The notes beneath the pieces were generated by a model that did not search any database, was not told the DNA's origin, and saw nothing but the letters and a program-made list of their open reading frames with translations. Positions 8,064-16,476 of a stretch of 39,346 nt of DNA are shown in pieces. This DNA comes from Oscillospiraceae bacterium. GTDB lineage: Bacteria; Bacillota; Clostridia; Oscillospirales; Acutalibacteraceae. Location: contig JAQXSC010000039.1 of NCBI GenBank assembly GCA_029218825.1, positions 1 through 39,346 on the forward strand. The letters are read 5' to 3'. Within the stretch, counting starts at the first letter, position 1. The number at the start of each line of letters is the position of its first letter. The position numbers were made by a program, and so were the translations under genes.

Positions 8064-8621
8064 TTAACTGTTCTTCGCCTTTTTTGAAATCATTAACAAA
8101 CCGCAACATACAGCGGATACAAGAACAAATCCTATCATTATCGGTGCGGAAAAATCCTTATTCACAGCGCCGGTTGTTTTGATAACCGCACCGGAGTCGT
8201 CAATAATCGTATTACCGCTTTTGTCGATAACCTTTACCTGTGTACCGTCCGAACCTGCTGTAGCAGAAAGATTCAGCACAGCCGCCGCCTGACTTGCATA
8301 ATTGGCGATAGTTTTCTTTTCGGAGCCTGTAAGTTTGTTAATACTTGATTTTCCTGTACCCTCAAGAAAACTGCGTCCCTGTGAGATTATACTGTTAATT
8401 TTACTTGCCTGTGCAGATGTCATATCAATAGTGTTAAAGTGAGCCTCTGCCTGATTTACGTATGAAGACGGCACATATACCATATTGCCCTGCATATTTG
8501 CAGGAGTTCGCATCTGATTAAGAACACTTTGCTCGTTTGCGTTTATGCCTGCGGCAAAGGCTGTAATAAATGATGCAAAAATTATGAGCATAACCGAAAT
8601 AATTGATACAAACTTTTTCAT
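8064..8621 (-). CDS. Small secreted protein with sorting-signal-like C-terminus
   Basis: A 185-residue protein with a signal peptide (1-23, cleaved near AFAA), a helical Ala/Ser/Gln-rich region (about 27-120), a short Asp/Lys-rich beta-like segment and a C-terminal hydrophobic span (about 160-178) followed by KKAKNS. Nine residues before that span is IKTTG (147-151), at the place an LPXTG motif would occupy. I see no true LPXTG. The architecture of motif, hydrophobic stretch and basic tail is that of a sortase substrate, and the sortase gene follows after one base. It has a good ribosome site (GAAGGAGAA) and its own promoter. It may be a wall-anchored or sortase-processed surface protein; without sortase processing it would remain a membrane-anchored protein. 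Function otherwise unknown. Confidence 0.8.
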   Translation of the reverse strand: MKKFVSIISVMLIIFASFITAFAAGINANEQSVLNQMRTPANMQGNMVYVPSSYVNQAEAHFNTIDMTSAQASKINSIISQGRSFLEGTGKSSINKLTGSEKKTIANYASQAAAVLNLSATAGSDGTQVKVIDKSGNTIIDDSGAVIKTTGAVNKDFSAPIMIGFVLVSAVCCGLLMISKKAKNS

Positions 8622-8666
8622 ATTTTATTCTCCTTCTTTGATTATTTCACTGTACCTCAAATTAAA

Positions 8667-8695
8667 ATTTTAACACATCCGTCCTTAAATGTAAA
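8667..8695 (-). promoter_or_regulatory. Promoter of the sortase operon
   Basis: On the minus strand TTTACA (8690-8695), a 17-base spacer and TAAAAT (8667-8672), each 5 of 6 to consensus. It lies 45 bases upstream of the ATG at 8621 and drives the three-gene operon 8621-6543. Confidence 0.75.
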
Positions 8696-8800
8696 GTGGA
8701 AAAGGTTGATAACACTTCGTATTATTGTATTAATATTATATTCTTATATTTACGCGGTTTGGTTAAATAGTAGAAAATCTTTACAATTACCCGGAATAAG

Positions 8801-8829
8801 TTGATTTTAGGCTTATATTGTTGTAAAAT
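8801..8829 (+). promoter_or_regulatory. Promoter of the capsule/exopolysaccharide operon
   Basis: TTGATT (8801-8806), a 17-base spacer and TAAAAT (8824-8829) lie 39 bases before the first ATG, with GAGGTG (8857-8862) as ribosome site. It is back to back with the sortase-operon promoter; the 247-base divergent region shows no riboswitch-like structure or attenuator that I can recognise. Confidence 0.75.
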
Positions 8830-8868
8830 TATGTGGATATTAGTATGTGATTTAATGAGGTGTAACTA

Positions 8869-9609
8869 ATGGAAAAAGAAATCGAATTTTCTATAAAGGA
8901 CTTATTCAATACCTTTGTTCACGGCCTTTGGATAATGCTTACCGTGGCTGTCGTTTTTGCTGTTGTTGCTTTTGGATTTTCTAAATATTTTATCCCAAAA
9001 ACATACACTTCCACAGTTAAACTATATGTTGAAACAAGCAAAAAAGGTGAGAGTTCCTACAACGATTTAAGTTCATATAACCTTGCAACAAATCTTGTAA
9101 ATACATATATTGAAATGTTGCAGACAAATAACTTCTACGAAAAAGTTGCCAACGATTTGGACAATAAATATACAGTATCTCAAATTGGGTCTATGGTTAG
9201 TTTTAGCAACGAAAGTAAAACAGAAGTTTTCACCGCTTCCATTGTGGCTAAATCCCCAACGGAAGCAAAGATTGTAGCCGACAGCGTTGCTGACGTAGCC
9301 CCTAATGTAATTTCCGCATTGGAGGATAATGCAAATCTAAAAATAGTTGATAACGCAACAATTCCTGCATATCCCACCTCACCCAATGTTACTAAAAATA
9401 CTTTATTGGCCTTTGCGGTAGGCTTTTTACTTGCGCTTATATACGTGTTTGTAAGAGAGGCGCTGGATATTAAAATCAAGTACAATCAGGATATGCTTGA
9501 AATCGAAAATATCCCTATTCTTGCGGCAATTCCTGATTTCAGTATGTCCTCAATAAAGTACGGAGAAACCGTCACCAATACAGATACAAACGAAAGCGAG
9601 GGCAAATAA
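8869..9609 (+). CDS. cpsC: Wzz/CpsC-like capsule chain-length and kinase-adaptor protein
   Basis: A 246-residue membrane protein with two membrane segments (about 20-41 and 180-202) enclosing an extracytoplasmic Wzz domain, and a cytoplasmic tail. In Gram-positive Wzy-type capsule systems this protein (CpsC, CapA, YveK) sets polymer length and activates the tyrosine kinase encoded next to it. The tail reaches IPILAAIPDF, the usual end of the Wzz-YveK family before the kinase. The kinase gene follows after one base, so the polypeptide pair replaces the fused Wzc of Gram-negatives. It is the first gene of the operon; no CpsB-type phosphatase or LytR-type regulator precedes it here, unlike in streptococci. 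Confidence 0.92.
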   Translation: MEKEIEFSIKDLFNTFVHGLWIMLTVAVVFAVVAFGFSKYFIPKTYTSTVKLYVETSKKGESSYNDLSSYNLATNLVNTYIEMLQTNNFYEKVANDLDNKYTVSQIGSMVSFSNESKTEVFTASIVAKSPTEAKIVADSVADVAPNVISALEDNANLKIVDNATIPAYPTSPNVTKNTLLAFAVGFLLALIYVFVREALDIKIKYNQDMLEIENIPILAAIPDFSMSSIKYGETVTNTDTNESEGK

Positions 9610-9610
9610 T

Positions 9611-10285
9611 ATGGCTAAAAAACTTAACGAAGAAAGAAGCCGTGCGCTTAACTTTCAGGTAGAGGAATCCTACAAAAAAGCAAGGACAAATCTTGTATAT
9701 TCACTTATTAAAAAAGGATGCAAGAAAATTCTTTTTACAAGTCCGTTAAAGGGCGAGGGAAAAACTACCACAACCGTAAATGTTTCAAGGGCACTTGCTC
9801 AACAGGTTAATACCAAGGTTGTTATAGTTGACTGCGATTTAAGACGTCCCAGCGTTCACACTCATTTCAACGTTAATCCCCAACTTGGTTTGGCGCAATT
9901 TCTAAATGACGAATGCAGTGTTGAGGATATTATTGCCCACACTGACATTGACAGTTTGGATATTATCTCCTACGGCGTAATTCCCCCAAACCCCTCGGAA
10001 CTTCTGTCAAGCGAAGGTATGACGGAACTTATTAAACAACTTGAGAAAATTTACGATTATATTATTTTTGATACACCGCCTGTGAACGTGGTAGTAGATG
10101 TTCTGCCGATTGCAAAACTAACAGACGGAGTTGTGCTTGTAGTTACACACAATAAATCTACAACGCCTGAATTCAACAAGGCTGTCAGCCTTTTGAAAAG
10201 AAACGAAAGTAAAATTCTCGGTATCATCGTTAATAAAATAGAATCTGTGGACACCTCAAAGGGTTCGTATTACAAAGGCTATTAA
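9611..10285 (+). CDS. cpsD: Capsule tyrosine kinase (BY-kinase, CpsD/YwqD-like)
   Basis: A 224-residue cytoplasmic ATPase/kinase. The BY-kinase motifs are in order: Walker A SPLKGEGKTTTT (44-55), Walker A' VVIVDCDLRRP (70-80) and Walker B YIIFDTPP (150-157). The C-terminal tail carries a short tyrosine cluster, SYYKGY (219-224), the autophosphorylation site; it has three Tyr. The kinase needs the adjacent CpsC-like protein for activity, and the phosphorylation cycle controls polymer length and export. Its length is normal for the split Gram-positive form (about 225-235). Confidence 0.95.
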   Translation: MAKKLNEERSRALNFQVEESYKKARTNLVYSLIKKGCKKILFTSPLKGEGKTTTTVNVSRALAQQVNTKVVIVDCDLRRPSVHTHFNVNPQLGLAQFLNDECSVEDIIAHTDIDSLDIISYGVIPPNPSELLSSEGMTELIKQLEKIYDYIIFDTPPVNVVVDVLPIAKLTDGVVLVVTHNKSTTPEFNKAVSLLKRNESKILGIIVNKIESVDTSKGSYYKGY

Positions 10286-10325
10286 GTTAGATAAAACAAA
10301 AATCAGTAAGGAGGTATAAATCGGA

Positions 10326-11777
10326 ATGTATAAAAAAAGTTCCCAAAGTTGGATAAAACATATGGATTTTCTTTTGATAGATTTATTATGTTTGCACCTA
10401 TCCTTCTGGGCTTCAATTATTATTGCAAAGTTGGTTAATCTTGATTTTTCGGAAAAATTGTTTATACATATCTCCGTTTTTATTACCCTTATTGATATAT
10501 TAGTCCACGTGTTCTCGGAAACTTTAAAACACGTTTTGCGCAGGGGATTTTACAAAGAACTTGCCATAACGATAAAGCACGTGTGTCTTGTAGAATTGAT
10601 AGTTGTTTTCTATGCCTTTACCGTACTTGACAACACCAATTTTTCAAAGATAACATTACTCCTTATGGGTGGTTTTTACCTTATATTTAGTTACGTTACC
10701 AGAGTGTTGTGGAAAAAAGTAGTAAGAAAAGGCTTTTTCAAGAAAAACAAACGATCACTGCTTATTATAACAACAGAAAAAAAGAGTTCTTCCATTGTAA
10801 AAAATATTGAAAAATACAATTTTAACTCTTTCCGCCTTTCCGGAATTGCGGTAATAGACAAGGATTTGGCAGGAAAGAAAATAAGAGGAGTTAAGGTAGT
10901 TGCAAATATCGGTAATGTTGTAAACTACGTTTGCCGTCAATGGGTTGACGAAGTATTCATTGATATTCCTCAGGACTACGATAAATTAGACAGCCTTGTA
11001 GATAAATTTGTAGAGATGGGCGTGGTAGTTCACACAAACATCGACTCCCAGCATCACAAAACAGGACGAAATCAAATTGTAGAAAAATTCGGTAAGTACA
11101 ACGTGCTGACTACAAGCATAAATTTTGCAACTCCCGGTCAACTGTTTTTAAAACGTCTTATTGATATTATGGGCGGTTTATTCGGTTGTCTTGCTACGTT
11201 GGTTCTGTGCTTAATACTGGGGCCTATTATTTACATAAAATCCCCGGGTCCTATATTCTTCAAGCAGGAGAGAATCGGCAAAAACGGTAAAAAGTTCAAA
11301 ATGTATAAGTTTCGAAGTATGTATATGGACGCCGAAACACGCAAGCAGGAACTAATGGAGGACAATATTATGTCCGACGGAATGATGTTCAAGGCAGAAT
11401 GGGACCCTCGTATTATCGGAAGTAAAATACTGCCTGACGGCACTAAAAAGAAAGGTATCGGCAACTTTATCCGTGACTGGTCTTTGGATGAGTTTCCACA
11501 GTTTATCAACGTATTAAAGGGTGAAATGAGCCTTGTAGGAACTCGCCCACCTACAGTTGACGAATGGGAAAAATACGAACTTCACCACAGGGCAAGACTT
11601 GCTACAAAACCCGGAGTTACGGGAATGTGGCAGGTCAGCGGAAGAAGTAAAATTACCAACTTTGAGGAAGTCGTAAAACTTGACACAGATTATATTAACC
11701 AATGGTCTATCGGTCTTGATATAAAAATACTGTTTAAAACAATAGCGGTAGTATTTAAAAAAGAAGGCTCAATGTAA
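10326..11777 (+). CDS. Undecaprenyl-phosphate sugar-phosphate transferase (initiating)
   Basis: A 483-residue polyprenyl glycosylphosphotransferase of the WbaP/CpsE type. The N-terminal half holds several membrane segments (about 20-130), a Rossmann-like CoA-binding-type middle domain, then a further membrane segment (about 278-300) and the conserved catalytic C-terminus: KRLIDIMGG, SPGPIFFKQERIG, KMYKFRSM, DEFPQFINVLKGEMSLVGTRPP and KPGVTGMWQVSGRS. It transfers a sugar-1-phosphate from a nucleotide sugar to undecaprenyl phosphate on the inner membrane face and starts the repeat unit. The sugar cannot be read from the sequence; glucose-1-phosphate fits the Cps2T-like rhamnosyltransferase downstream, but galactose-1-phosphate is possible. 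The ribosome site is AAGGAGGT with a rather long spacing of about 10. Confidence 0.95.
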   Translation: MYKKSSQSWIKHMDFLLIDLLCLHLSFWASIIIAKLVNLDFSEKLFIHISVFITLIDILVHVFSETLKHVLRRGFYKELAITIKHVCLVELIVVFYAFTVLDNTNFSKITLLLMGGFYLIFSYVTRVLWKKVVRKGFFKKNKRSLLIITTEKKSSSIVKNIEKYNFNSFRLSGIAVIDKDLAGKKIRGVKVVANIGNVVNYVCRQWVDEVFIDIPQDYDKLDSLVDKFVEMGVVVHTNIDSQHHKTGRNQIVEKFGKYNVLTTSINFATPGQLFLKRLIDIMGGLFGCLATLVLCLILGPIIYIKSPGPIFFKQERIGKNGKKFKMYKFRSMYMDAETRKQELMEDNIMSDGMMFKAEWDPRIIGSKILPDGTKKKGIGNFIRDWSLDEFPQFINVLKGEMSLVGTRPPTVDEWEKYELHHRARLATKPGVTGMWQVSGRSKITNFEEVVKLDTDYINQWSIGLDIKILFKTIAVVFKKEGSM

Positions 11778-11789
11778 AAGGAGGTTTTT

Positions 11790-12677
11790 ATGAAAGGTAT
11801 AATTTTAGCAGGGGGAAGCGGCACTCGTCTCTATCCTCTCACAAAGGTGACAAGTAAACAGTTATTGCCTGTTTACGACAAGCCTATGATTTACTATCCT
11901 ATGTCTGTACTTATGAACGCAGGTATCCGTGATATTCTAATCATCTCCACCCCACAGGACACTCCCCGATTTGAAACGCTTTTAGGTGATGGTCATCAAT
12001 TCGGAGTAAACCTTTCATATAAAGTACAGCCATCCCCTGACGGACTTGCTCAGGCGTTTATTATCGGTGCGGATTTTATCGGTGAGGACAGCGTTGCTAT
12101 GGTGCTGGGCGATAATATCTTTGCAGGTCACGGACTAAAGAAAAGACTGAAAGAGGCTGTCGAAAATGCCGAAAGCGGCAAAGGCGCTACGGTATTCGGC
12201 TATTATGTTGACGACCCTGAGCGTTTCGGCATTGTTGAATTTGACAAAAACGGCAAGGCGATTTCCATTGAGGAAAAGCCGAAAAATCCAAAGTCAAACT
12301 ACTGCGTAACCGGTCTTTATTTCTACGACAACAAAGTTGTGGAATATGCAAAGAATCTAAAGCCATCTCCTCGCGGTGAACTTGAAATTACCGACCTTAA
12401 TAAACTTTATCTACAGGAAGGTCAACTTAATGTCGAACTTTTAGGACAGGGCTTTACATGGCTTGACACAGGCACTCACGAAAGTTTAGTAGAGGCTACA
12501 AACTTTGTATATACCGTTGAAACTCATCAGCACAGGAAAATTGCCTGTCTTGAGGAAATCGCCTATCTTAACGGCTGGATTACCAAGGAGGATGTGCTGA
12601 CTGTATATGAAGAAGTAAAGAAAAATCAGTACGGACAATATTTGATGGATGTCCTGAATGGAAAATACATAGACTAA
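11790..12677 (+). CDS. rfbA: Glucose-1-phosphate thymidylyltransferase
   Basis: A 295-residue enzyme making dTDP-glucose from dTTP and glucose-1-phosphate, the first step of dTDP-L-rhamnose synthesis. The nucleotide-binding signature [11 protein letters not shown] begins at residue 8, followed by [16 protein letters not shown], the substrate-binding GDNIFAGHG and the [10 protein letters not shown] segment typical of RmlA. Length is normal. It has the ribosome site AAAGGAGG and is followed closely by rfbB, rfbD and rfbC. Confidence 0.97.
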   Translation: MKGIILAGGSGTRLYPLTKVTSKQLLPVYDKPMIYYPMSVLMNAGIRDILIISTPQDTPRFETLLGDGHQFGVNLSYKVQPSPDGLAQAFIIGADFIGEDSVAMVLGDNIFAGHGLKKRLKEAVENAESGKGATVFGYYVDDPERFGIVEFDKNGKAISIEEKPKNPKSNYCVTGLYFYDNKVVEYAKNLKPSPRGELEITDLNKLYLQEGQLNVELLGQGFTWLDTGTHESLVEATNFVYTVETHQHRKIACLEEIAYLNGWITKEDVLTVYEEVKKNQYGQYLMDVLNGKYID

Positions 12678-12690
12678 GGAGAACAGTATT

Positions 12691-13710
12691 ATGACAATTA
12701 TCGTAACAGGCGGAGCAGGTTTTATCGGCTCAAACTTTGTGTTCCATATGCTAAAAAAATATCCGGACTACAGAATTATCTGTCTTGACTGCTTAACCTA
12801 TGCAGGTAATCTATCTACTTTAGAGCCTGTAATGGACAACCCAAACTTCCGTTTTGTTAAGGAAAGCATCACAGACAGAGATGCTGTATATAAACTCTTT
12901 GAGGAAGAAAAGCCGGATATGGTTGTAAACTTTGCGGCTGAAAGCCACGTTGACCGTTCCATTGAAAATCCGGAGATTTTCCTTGATACAAATATCAAAG
13001 GCACCGCTGTTTTAATGGACGCTTGCAGAAAATACGGTATCACACGTTATCATCAGGTTTCCACCGATGAGGTTTACGGAGATTTACCACTTGACAGACC
13101 GGATCTATTCTTCACCGAGGAAACTCCAATACACACTTCAAGTCCATACAGTTCCTCAAAAGCAGGTGCTGATTTGCTTGTACTTGCATACCACAGAACA
13201 TACGGACTTCCTGTTACAATCAGCCGTTGCTCAAACAACTACGGCCCTTACCACTTCCCTGAAAAGTTAATCCCATTAATGATTGCAAATGCTTTAAACG
13301 ACAAGCCGTTACCTGTATATGGCAAGGGTGAGAATGTTCGTGACTGGCTCTATGTTGAGGATCATTGCAAGGCTATCGATTTGATTATCCACAAAGGTAA
13401 AGTGGGCGAAGTTTACAACGTTGGCGGTCACAACGAAATGGCTAACATTGATATTGTTAAGATTATCTGCAAAGCACTTGGAAAACCTGAAAGCCTTATC
13501 ACATACGTTACCGACAGAAAAGGCCACGATATGCGTTATGCTATCGACCCTACAAAAATCCACAATGAGTTAGGCTGGTTGCCTGAAACAAAATTTGAGG
13601 ACGGTATTCAAAAGACAATTCAGTGGTATCTTGATAATAAAGAATGGTGGGAAACTATCATCAGCGGTGAGTATCAGAATTACTACGAAAAAATGTATAA
13701 GGACAGATAA
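12691..13710 (+). CDS. rfbB: dTDP-glucose 4,6-dehydratase
   Basis: A 339-residue SDR-family enzyme converting dTDP-glucose to dTDP-4-keto-6-deoxyglucose, with NAD+ recycled. The NAD-binding GGAGFIG is at 7-13. The catalytic STDEVYG places Thr125, Asp126 and Glu127, and Tyr153/Lys157 lie in SPYSSSKAG. The residues RDWLYVEDHC and GHDMRYAID are typical of RmlB. It lies 13 bases after rfbA and 1 base before rfbD. Confidence 0.97.
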   Translation: MTIIVTGGAGFIGSNFVFHMLKKYPDYRIICLDCLTYAGNLSTLEPVMDNPNFRFVKESITDRDAVYKLFEEEKPDMVVNFAAESHVDRSIENPEIFLDTNIKGTAVLMDACRKYGITRYHQVSTDEVYGDLPLDRPDLFFTEETPIHTSSPYSSSKAGADLLVLAYHRTYGLPVTISRCSNNYGPYHFPEKLIPLMIANALNDKPLPVYGKGENVRDWLYVEDHCKAIDLIIHKGKVGEVYNVGGHNEMANIDIVKIICKALGKPESLITYVTDRKGHDMRYAIDPTKIHNELGWLPETKFEDGIQKTIQWYLDNKEWWETIISGEYQNYYEKMYKDR

Positions 13711-13711
13711 T

Positions 13712-14602
13712 ATGAAAGTTTTAGTTACAGGCGTAGGCGGACAATTAGGCTATGATGTAATGATTGAACTTAATAAAAGAAATCACGAAGGTATAGGCTC
13801 TGATATTTTAGAGTCTGTACCTCTTGATATGTCATACACAAAGTTGGATATTACCGATGAAACCGCCGTGCTGAATACGATTAAAAATATCAGACCTGAC
13901 GCTGTAATTCATTGTGCCGCTTGGACTGCTGTTGACAATGCAGAGGACGAGGAAAACAAGGCAAAGGTAGAGGCTGTCAATGTTGACGGCACAAGAAATA
14001 TTGCAAAGGCTTGTAAAGAAACTGACTGCAAAATGATTTACATCAGCACAGACTACGTATTTGACGGACAGGGTACTACTCCTTGGACAGCGGATTGCAA
14101 GGACTACGCACCCCTGAATGTTTACGGTGAAAGCAAGTTGCAGGGTGAACTCAATGTCAGCGAAATTCTCGACAAGTACTTTATTGTGCGTATAGCATGG
14201 GTGTTCGGAGTTAACGGAAACAACTTTATCAAAACTATGCTTAACGTGGGCAAAAAGTTTGACACCTTAAAGGTTGTTAATGACCAAATCGGTACGCCAA
14301 CCTACACTTATGACCTTGCAAGGCTTCTTGTAGATATGGCGGAAACTGAAAAATACGGATATTACCACGCAACAAACGAGGGCGGATATATAAGTTGGTA
14401 TGACTTTGCGGTAGAAATATTTAAACAGGCAGGTTACACAACAAATGTATTACCTGTTACCACAGAGGAATATGGAATTTCAAAGGCAAAGCGTCCTTTC
14501 AATTCAAGGCTTGATAAAAGCAAACTTGCGGAAAATGGGTTTACCCCACTTCCAACCTGGCAGGACGCACTGAAAAGATATTTAAAAGAGATAGATTATT
14601 AA
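13712..14602 (+). CDS. rfbD: dTDP-4-dehydrorhamnose reductase
   Basis: A 296-residue enzyme that reduces dTDP-4-keto-L-rhamnose with NAD(P)H, the last step to dTDP-L-rhamnose. The start is the ATG at 13712, one base after the rfbB stop; a longer frame upstream overlaps rfbB and is not real, since GVGGQLG, the dinucleotide-binding loop, begins at residue 7 as in other RmlD proteins. The catalytic ISTDYVFDG and YGESKLQGE (Tyr, Lys) are present. The order A-B-D-C means the reductase precedes the epimerase. Confidence 0.96.
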   Translation: MKVLVTGVGGQLGYDVMIELNKRNHEGIGSDILESVPLDMSYTKLDITDETAVLNTIKNIRPDAVIHCAAWTAVDNAEDEENKAKVEAVNVDGTRNIAKACKETDCKMIYISTDYVFDGQGTTPWTADCKDYAPLNVYGESKLQGELNVSEILDKYFIVRIAWVFGVNGNNFIKTMLNVGKKFDTLKVVNDQIGTPTYTYDLARLLVDMAETEKYGYYHATNEGGYISWYDFAVEIFKQAGYTTNVLPVTTEEYGISKAKRPFNSRLDKSKLAENGFTPLPTWQDALKRYLKEIDY

Positions 14603-14613
14603 GAGGTAAAACT

Positions 14614-15222
14614 ATGGGAAAGATTACTGTTGAAAAAAACGTAGGCGGAATAGAGGGTCTTTGCATTATTACTCCGTCGGTATTCGGCGACAATCGCGGA
14701 TATTTTATGGAAACCTACAACGAAAACGATATGAAAGAGGCAGGAATTAACATCACCTTTGTGCAGGATAATCAGAGTATGAGTACAAAGGGCGTACTTC
14801 GTGGACTTCACTTTCAAAAGGAATTTCCTCAGACTAAGCTTGTCCGTGCAATCAAAGGCTCTGTTTTTGACGTAGCGGTTGATTTAAGGGCAGATTCCAA
14901 AACCTACGGAAAATGGTACGGAGTTGAATTAACCGAGGAAAACAAAAAACAGTTTTTAATTCCAAAGGGCTTTGCTCACGGATTTTTAGTGCTGTCCGAC
15001 ACAGCGGAATTTTGCTATAAATGCGACGACTTCTATCACCCAAACGACGAGGGCGGTCTTGCTTGGAACGACCCTGAAATCGGCATAGAGTGGCCTCAGA
15101 CAGTAGGCGATTATCAGGGCAACTGTCAGGTAGGAAACTACCGCTTAACAGACGGCACACCTTTAAATTTATCTGAAAAAGACCAAAAATGGCTTGGAAT
15201 TAAAGATACTTTCAAATTCTGA
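14614..15222 (+). CDS. rfbC: dTDP-4-dehydrorhamnose 3,5-epimerase
   Basis: A 202-residue cupin-fold enzyme that epimerises C3 and C5 of dTDP-4-keto-6-deoxyglucose. It has the conserved RGLHFQ with the catalytic His, the KGSVFDVAVDLR strand, KGFAHGFLVL and the CYKCDDFYHP segment with the active-site Tyr. It is slightly longer than the common 180-190 residues. It completes the rhamnose set, so the polymer very likely contains L-rhamnose. Confidence 0.96.
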   Translation: MGKITVEKNVGGIEGLCIITPSVFGDNRGYFMETYNENDMKEAGINITFVQDNQSMSTKGVLRGLHFQKEFPQTKLVRAIKGSVFDVAVDLRADSKTYGKWYGVELTEENKKQFLIPKGFAHGFLVLSDTAEFCYKCDDFYHPNDEGGLAWNDPEIGIEWPQTVGDYQGNCQVGNYRLTDGTPLNLSEKDQKWLGIKDTFKF

Positions 15223-15235
15223 TAGGAGAATGTAA

Positions 15236-16474
15236 ATGCAATCTGCTACCAATACACAGCACGTATTTCTTGTAGGTGCAAAATCTTTAGGGGCTTACGG
15301 GGGATACGAAACCTTTATAAACAAGTTAACCGAATATCATCAAAGTGACAACAGTCTGAAGTATCACGTTGCCTGCAAGGCAAACGGCGAAGGCTGTATG
15401 GATCCATATACAACAGAGGGTGCAACTATAATAAACGATAACGAATTTACATATCACAACGCCCACTGTTTCAGAATCCATATTCCCCAAAAGTTAGGCC
15501 CTGCACAGGCGATTTACTATGACGTAAAGGCGCTGAAAGAATGTTGCAAATATATTGAAAAGAACAATATTAAGCAGCCTATCGTTTATATAATGGCTTG
15601 TCGAATCGGACCTTTTATGAAGAAGTATTATAAAAGGATACATAAATTAGGGGGCAAGGTTTACCTTAACCCTGACGGCCACGAGTGGATGAGGGCAAAG
15701 TGGAGCGCACCTATCAGGAAATATTGGAAAATTTCCGAACAGATGATGGTTAAGTGGTCTGACCTTTCAATTTGCGACTCGGTAAATATTGAAAAATATA
15801 TTCACAAATGCTACGACGGCAAGGGCATAAAGGGAGCAAATCCAAATACCACCTTTATTGCCTACGGTGCGGAAACAAAGAAAAGCACCCTTGCAGATAA
15901 TGACGAAAAATTGCAGAATTGGTATAAGGAAAAAGGTCTGTCAAAGAAAAACTACTACCTTGTTGTAGGCAGATTTGTGCCTGAAAACAATTACGAAACT
16001 ATGATTCGTGAATATATGAAAAGCAACAGCAAGAAAGATTTTGCAATTATCACCAACGTAAACGATAAATTCCTTAATGAACTTGAACAAAGACTGCACT
16101 TTAAAAGTGACAGCAGAATCAAGTTTGTAGGCACAGTTTACGACCAAGAATTACTTTGGAAAATCAGAGAAAATGCCTACGGCTACTTCCACGGCCATGA
16201 AGTCGGAGGCACAAATCCAAGTCTGTTAGAGGCTTTAGGCTCAACGGAACTTAACCTGCTGTTGGACGTTGGCTTTAACCGAGAAGTAGCAGAGGATAAC
16301 GCAATCTACTGGACAAAGGAAGAGGGCAATTTAGCAGAACTTATTGACAAGGCTGACGGATTTTCTCCTGAAACCTGTGCCGAATACGGCAAAAAAGCAA
16401 AACAAAGAATTGCTGACGCCTACAGTTGGCGGTATATTTGCGATAGATATAAAAATACTTTTATAAAGGGATAA
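15236..16474 (+). CDS. Rhamnosyltransferase-like glycosyltransferase (DUF1972/Cps2T type)
   Basis: A 412-residue GT4-superfamily protein. The N-terminus LVGAKSLGAYGGYETFINKL matches the DUF1972 pattern (G-Y-GG-E/F-T-F) of rhamnosyltransferases such as Cps2T/WchF, and NPDGHEWMRAKW is the family's central motif. The C-terminal Rossmann half has LVVGRFVPENNYE and GHEVGGTNPSLLEALG, a typical donor-binding end. In pneumococcus Cps2T adds the second sugar, L-rhamnose, to Glc-PP-undecaprenol; the location right after rfbC fits that role here. Donor and linkage are inferred. Confidence 0.85.
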   Translation: MQSATNTQHVFLVGAKSLGAYGGYETFINKLTEYHQSDNSLKYHVACKANGEGCMDPYTTEGATIINDNEFTYHNAHCFRIHIPQKLGPAQAIYYDVKALKECCKYIEKNNIKQPIVYIMACRIGPFMKKYYKRIHKLGGKVYLNPDGHEWMRAKWSAPIRKYWKISEQMMVKWSDLSICDSVNIEKYIHKCYDGKGIKGANPNTTFIAYGAETKKSTLADNDEKLQNWYKEKGLSKKNYYLVVGRFVPENNYETMIREYMKSNSKKDFAIITNVNDKFLNELEQRLHFKSDSRIKFVGTVYDQELLWKIRENAYGYFHGHEVGGTNPSLLEALGSTELNLLLDVGFNREVAEDNAIYWTKEEGNLAELIDKADGFSPETCAEYGKKAKQRIADAYSWRYICDRYKNTFIKG

Positions 16475-16476
16475 CA

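Noticed and set aside
13595-13711. Upstream extension of rfbD
   Set aside because: It overlaps the 3' end of rfbB in another frame and would place the dinucleotide-binding loop far from the N-terminus.
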